9,013 bases of DNA from Bacteroidota bacterium (lineage in GTDB: Bacteria; Bacteroidota; Bacteroidia; Bacteroidales; UBA1556). This document shows positions 7,661 through 9,013 of the stretch, in pieces. A model generated the notes under the pieces. That model ran no database searches. It was not told the origin of the DNA and was given only the letters and a program-made list of their open reading frames with translations. The stretch lies in the NCBI GenBank assembly GCA_003973505.1, contig QNXT01000181.1, forward strand, positions 1-9,013, read 5' to 3'. Within the stretch, counting starts at the first letter, position 1. Each line of letters begins with the position of its first letter. The position numbers and the translations under genes are program-made.

Positions 7661-8704
7661 TTAATTGGCTATATACCTTAGAAAATAGATGTAATTATCA
7701 TTCGAGCCAATAACAAAACTTCCATCTGAGCGTACAGCAGCGGTGGAGAATATTTTGCCATTGGTTTTGTACTTTGCCAAGAGCTTTGCCTGCGGACTAA
7801 TTACATATACAAATCCATCATAGGAGCCAACCACAATATTTCCATCTAAAAGAAGGGTAGGAGAGGATATTACTTTTCCATCGGTATGAAATACATTTTT
7901 GAGTTTTCCTTCGGTAGAAATAAAGTAAACATTATGGTCGAATGAACCAACTACTATGGTTGAATCATCAAGAATTAAGGGGTTTCCGTGAATTTTACCA
8001 TTGGTTTTAAATTTATTTTTTAGTGTCAAATTGCTATCCAAAAAATAAATATTGTCATCGTACGAACCAACCACTATGGTGTTGTTATTTATAATTGTTG
8101 GTCGAGAATGCATTATCCATCCTTTTGCTTTAAATGTATGACGAATCTTTGCTTTAGAGTCGATGGCATATACCCGTTTATCCATAGCTCCAAGATAAAC
8201 ATATGACCTGTTATCCATCGACATATCCGTATGCGTTATTCGTTTTGTTTTGGCATATTGATATATGTTGCTATCGTTTAGGTTGTAAAAAGCAAGCCCC
8301 AATTTATTGCTCCCAAACACAATAATACTATCTGAAACTTGCAGTGGTTTAGAAAAAATAAGACCTCCTGGCTTAAAACGATAATTAAGTTTGCCCGTGG
8401 GCGAAAAAACATACATATACTTATCGTATGAACCAATCATAATTTCACCATTGCGAAGTTCATAAGGAGTAGCATGAATCCAACCTTTGGTTTTATAGCT
8501 GTTTATTAAGCGTGATTGCGCATCAAAAAAGTAGATATGTTTATCATGACCTCCAAAAACGACAATGTCATTTTGGCTTACAATGGGAGTAGAATAAAGG
8601 TTCGATTTGGTTTCAAATTTCGAAATGAGTTCTATTTTTTGCGAAATAGAAACTTTACTGATTAGTAGATAAACAATGAATAGGAAAAGGAATCTTATTT
8701 TCAA
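7661..8704 (-). CDS. Exported eight-repeat PQQ/BamB-like beta-propeller protein
   Basis: The 347-residue protein starts with a signal peptide (MKIRFLFLFIVYLLISKVSIS, likely cleaved near Ser21) without a lipobox cysteine, so it is probably periplasmic or secreted. The rest is eight repeats of 40-41 residues. Each carries a core like GSYDxxIYFL, with first glycines at 51, 91, 131, 172, 213, 253, 293 and 333, and between them a strand such as FKTNGKIHGNP. This is the PQQ-like/BamB-type propeller pattern, and eight copies fit an eight-bladed ring. Repeat 3 (GSNKLGLAFYN) is the most divergent. No catalytic residues or enzyme domain are attached, so a binding or scaffold role is more likely than a quinoprotein dehydrogenase. 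It is not a clear BamB orthologue. The start is TTG at 8704: an in-frame TAA lies four codons upstream, no ATG falls between, and the signal peptide begins right at the TTG. Confidence 0.85.
   Translation of the reverse strand: MKIRFLFLFIVYLLISKVSISQKIELISKFETKSNLYSTPIVSQNDIVVFGGHDKHIYFFDAQSRLINSYKTKGWIHATPYELRNGEIMIGSYDKYMYVFSPTGKLNYRFKPGGLIFSKPLQVSDSIIVFGSNKLGLAFYNLNDSNIYQYAKTKRITHTDMSMDNRSYVYLGAMDKRVYAIDSKAKIRHTFKAKGWIMHSRPTIINNNTIVVGSYDDNIYFLDSNLTLKNKFKTNGKIHGNPLILDDSTIVVGSFDHNVYFISTEGKLKNVFHTDGKVISSPTLLLDGNIVVGSYDGFVYVISPQAKLLAKYKTNGKIFSTAAVRSDGSFVIGSNDNYIYFLRYIAN
8702..8704 (-). other. Non-canonical TTG start codon of the propeller gene
   Basis: Upstream of the lysine-rich signal-peptide start the minus strand reads TAA-AAC-TTC-ATT-TTG-AAA-ATA-AGA. 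TTG, or less likely ATT, is therefore the only initiator that keeps the signal peptide; the next in-frame ATG is past residue 80. No Shine-Dalgarno sequence is visible before it. A weak start would lower expression. Confidence 0.65.
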
Positions 8705-8745
8705 AATGAAGTTTATAATTTAAAAAGAAGCCCCTATCATTATAA

Positions 8746-8778
8746 TAACCTGAGTTCGACGTAAGATTTCACTCACAG
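8746..8778 (+). repeat. Left terminal inverted repeat
   Basis: The outer 20 bases (8746-8765) match the reverse complement of 8994-9013 with a single difference (C at 8760 versus T). After a small gap the match resumes through TTT and CTCACAG, ending at 8778. Confidence 0.85.
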
Positions 8779-8876
8779 AAAGTCAATAGCAGACCAGATT
8801 TGCTGCTAAATATCACGAAGTAATAGCGGGCTATTTCGAGCGGTATTTAGTGCGAAGATGGTTTGCTATTGACTTT
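8779..8876. repeat. Internal long hairpin A
   Basis: The 18-base arm AAAGTCAATAGCAGACCA (8779-8796) pairs along its whole length with 8859-8876, with one G-T wobble. Further pairing continues inside: CTAAATA (8806-8812) with TATTTAG (8844-8850), CGAA (8816-8819) with TTCG (8835-8838), and ATAGC with GCTAT around a GG tip. The 3' arm runs into six T (8874-8879), so a rightward transcript could also terminate here. Confidence 0.8.
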
Positions 8877-8893
8877 TTTATATAAATTTCGAT

Positions 8894-8973
8894 AATTAGC
8901 CCATATACTTCCCCAAATATACTCGAATTATCTCGATAGTCCATCGTAAATTTGAGTTGTATATGAACTAATT
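8894..8973. repeat. Internal long hairpin B
   Basis: AATTAGCCCATATAC (8894-8908) is complementary to 8959-8973 at 13 of 15 positions. Just inside, CAAATATAC (8914-8922) pairs with GTAAATTTG (8946-8954) at 8 of 9. The middle contains a short CGAT/ATCG inverted repeat. Together with hairpin A and the terminal repeats this makes three stems. Confidence 0.65.
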
Positions 8974-8981
8974 TTCTGAAA

Positions 8982-9013
8982 CTGTGAGCAAAGCTTACAT
9001 CGAACTCAGGTTA
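8982..9013 (-). repeat. Right terminal inverted repeat
   Basis: This is the reverse-complement partner of 8746-8778, and it reaches the final base of the window. The outer 20 bases agree at 19 positions. The repeat may continue outside the window. Confidence 0.85.

Larger units (their letters stand above)
8746..9013. mobile_element. 268-bp MITE-like palindromic element
   Basis: This gene-free element is bounded by terminal inverted repeats of 33 and 32 bases. Most of the interior also pairs with itself in two separate hairpins, so one strand can fold as a three-way junction. It has no ORF of useful length, as expected for a non-autonomous element mobilised by a transposase in trans. The outermost TAACCTGAGTTCGA sequence does not let me name an insertion-sequence family. 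The right end coincides with the last base of the window, so a target-site duplication cannot be tested; the left flank reads TCATTATAA. It sits 41 bp upstream of the TTG start of the propeller gene and may have displaced or replaced its promoter. Alternatives are a structured non-coding RNA locus or a longer element whose outer edge lies beyond 9013. Confidence 0.6.

Noticed and set aside
7661..8641. CRISPR-like array from the 120-base periodicity
   Set aside because: The periodicity is coding: each unit is one 40-residue propeller blade in an open frame, and the repeats are imperfect.
8739..8744. Minus-strand TATAAT at the element junction as a sigma-70 -10 box
   Set aside because: No TTGACA-like box lies 16-18 bases upstream, and this phylum uses a different -7 consensus.
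8746..9013. Retron msr-msd locus (outer a1/a2 repeats plus a long hairpin)
   Set aside because: The layout is superficially similar, but the element is long for a retron RNA, both hairpins are large, and no reverse transcriptase is visible; one beyond 9013 cannot be excluded.
8746..9013. Integron attC site
   Set aside because: It is longer than usual attC sites, no clear RYYYAAC/GTTRRRY core pair is found, and there is no integrase or cassette array.

Overview
The window looks like a chromosomal segment from a low-GC member of the Bacteroidota, probably a Bacteroidales/Marinilabiliales-type bacterium. The evidence is AT-rich DNA, almost no Shine-Dalgarno sequences before the starts, a TAnnTTTG-type -7 element before the acyl-CoA ligase gene, and protein families typical of that phylum. 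No plasmid, phage or defence genes are visible.

Positions 1-5722 hold a tightly packed rightward block. It begins with the last 51 codons of what is probably pyruvate kinase. A fusion protein follows, with an AmgK-like sugar kinase at the N terminus and the C-terminal, amino-sugar-sensing domain of RapZ at the C terminus. Next come a MurU-like nucleotidyltransferase, a 949-residue AddB-like nuclease with an Fe-S cluster motif, and a small helical HEAT-like protein. Gaps are 19 bp, 15 bp, a 1-base stop/start overlap and a 4-base ATGA overlap, so translational coupling and co-transcription are likely. The kinase and nucleotidyltransferase together would turn recycled MurNAc (and perhaps GlcNAc) into UDP-MurNAc. 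The fused RapZ domain suggests that this salvage is tied to sensing of glucosamine-6-phosphate or a similar metabolite. The AddB-like protein and its partner belong to double-strand-break repair and appear to share only the transcript.

Positions 5723-5830 form a promoter region with a -7 match and a perfect 12-bp palindrome. It drives a long-chain acyl-CoA ligase (5831-7603) that ends at a strong intrinsic terminator (7626-7658). A convergent gene on the minus strand (7661-8704) encodes an exported eight-repeat PQQ/BamB-like beta-propeller that apparently starts at TTG.

Positions 8705-9013 contain no gene. From 8746 to the last base lies a 268-bp element bounded by inverted repeats of about 32 bp. 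Inside are two further long hairpins (8779-8876 and 8894-8973), so a single strand could fold into a three-way junction. It looks like a MITE-type non-autonomous element inserted 41 bp upstream of the propeller gene.

The two most notable items are the kinase-RapZ fusion beside murU and this highly structured element.
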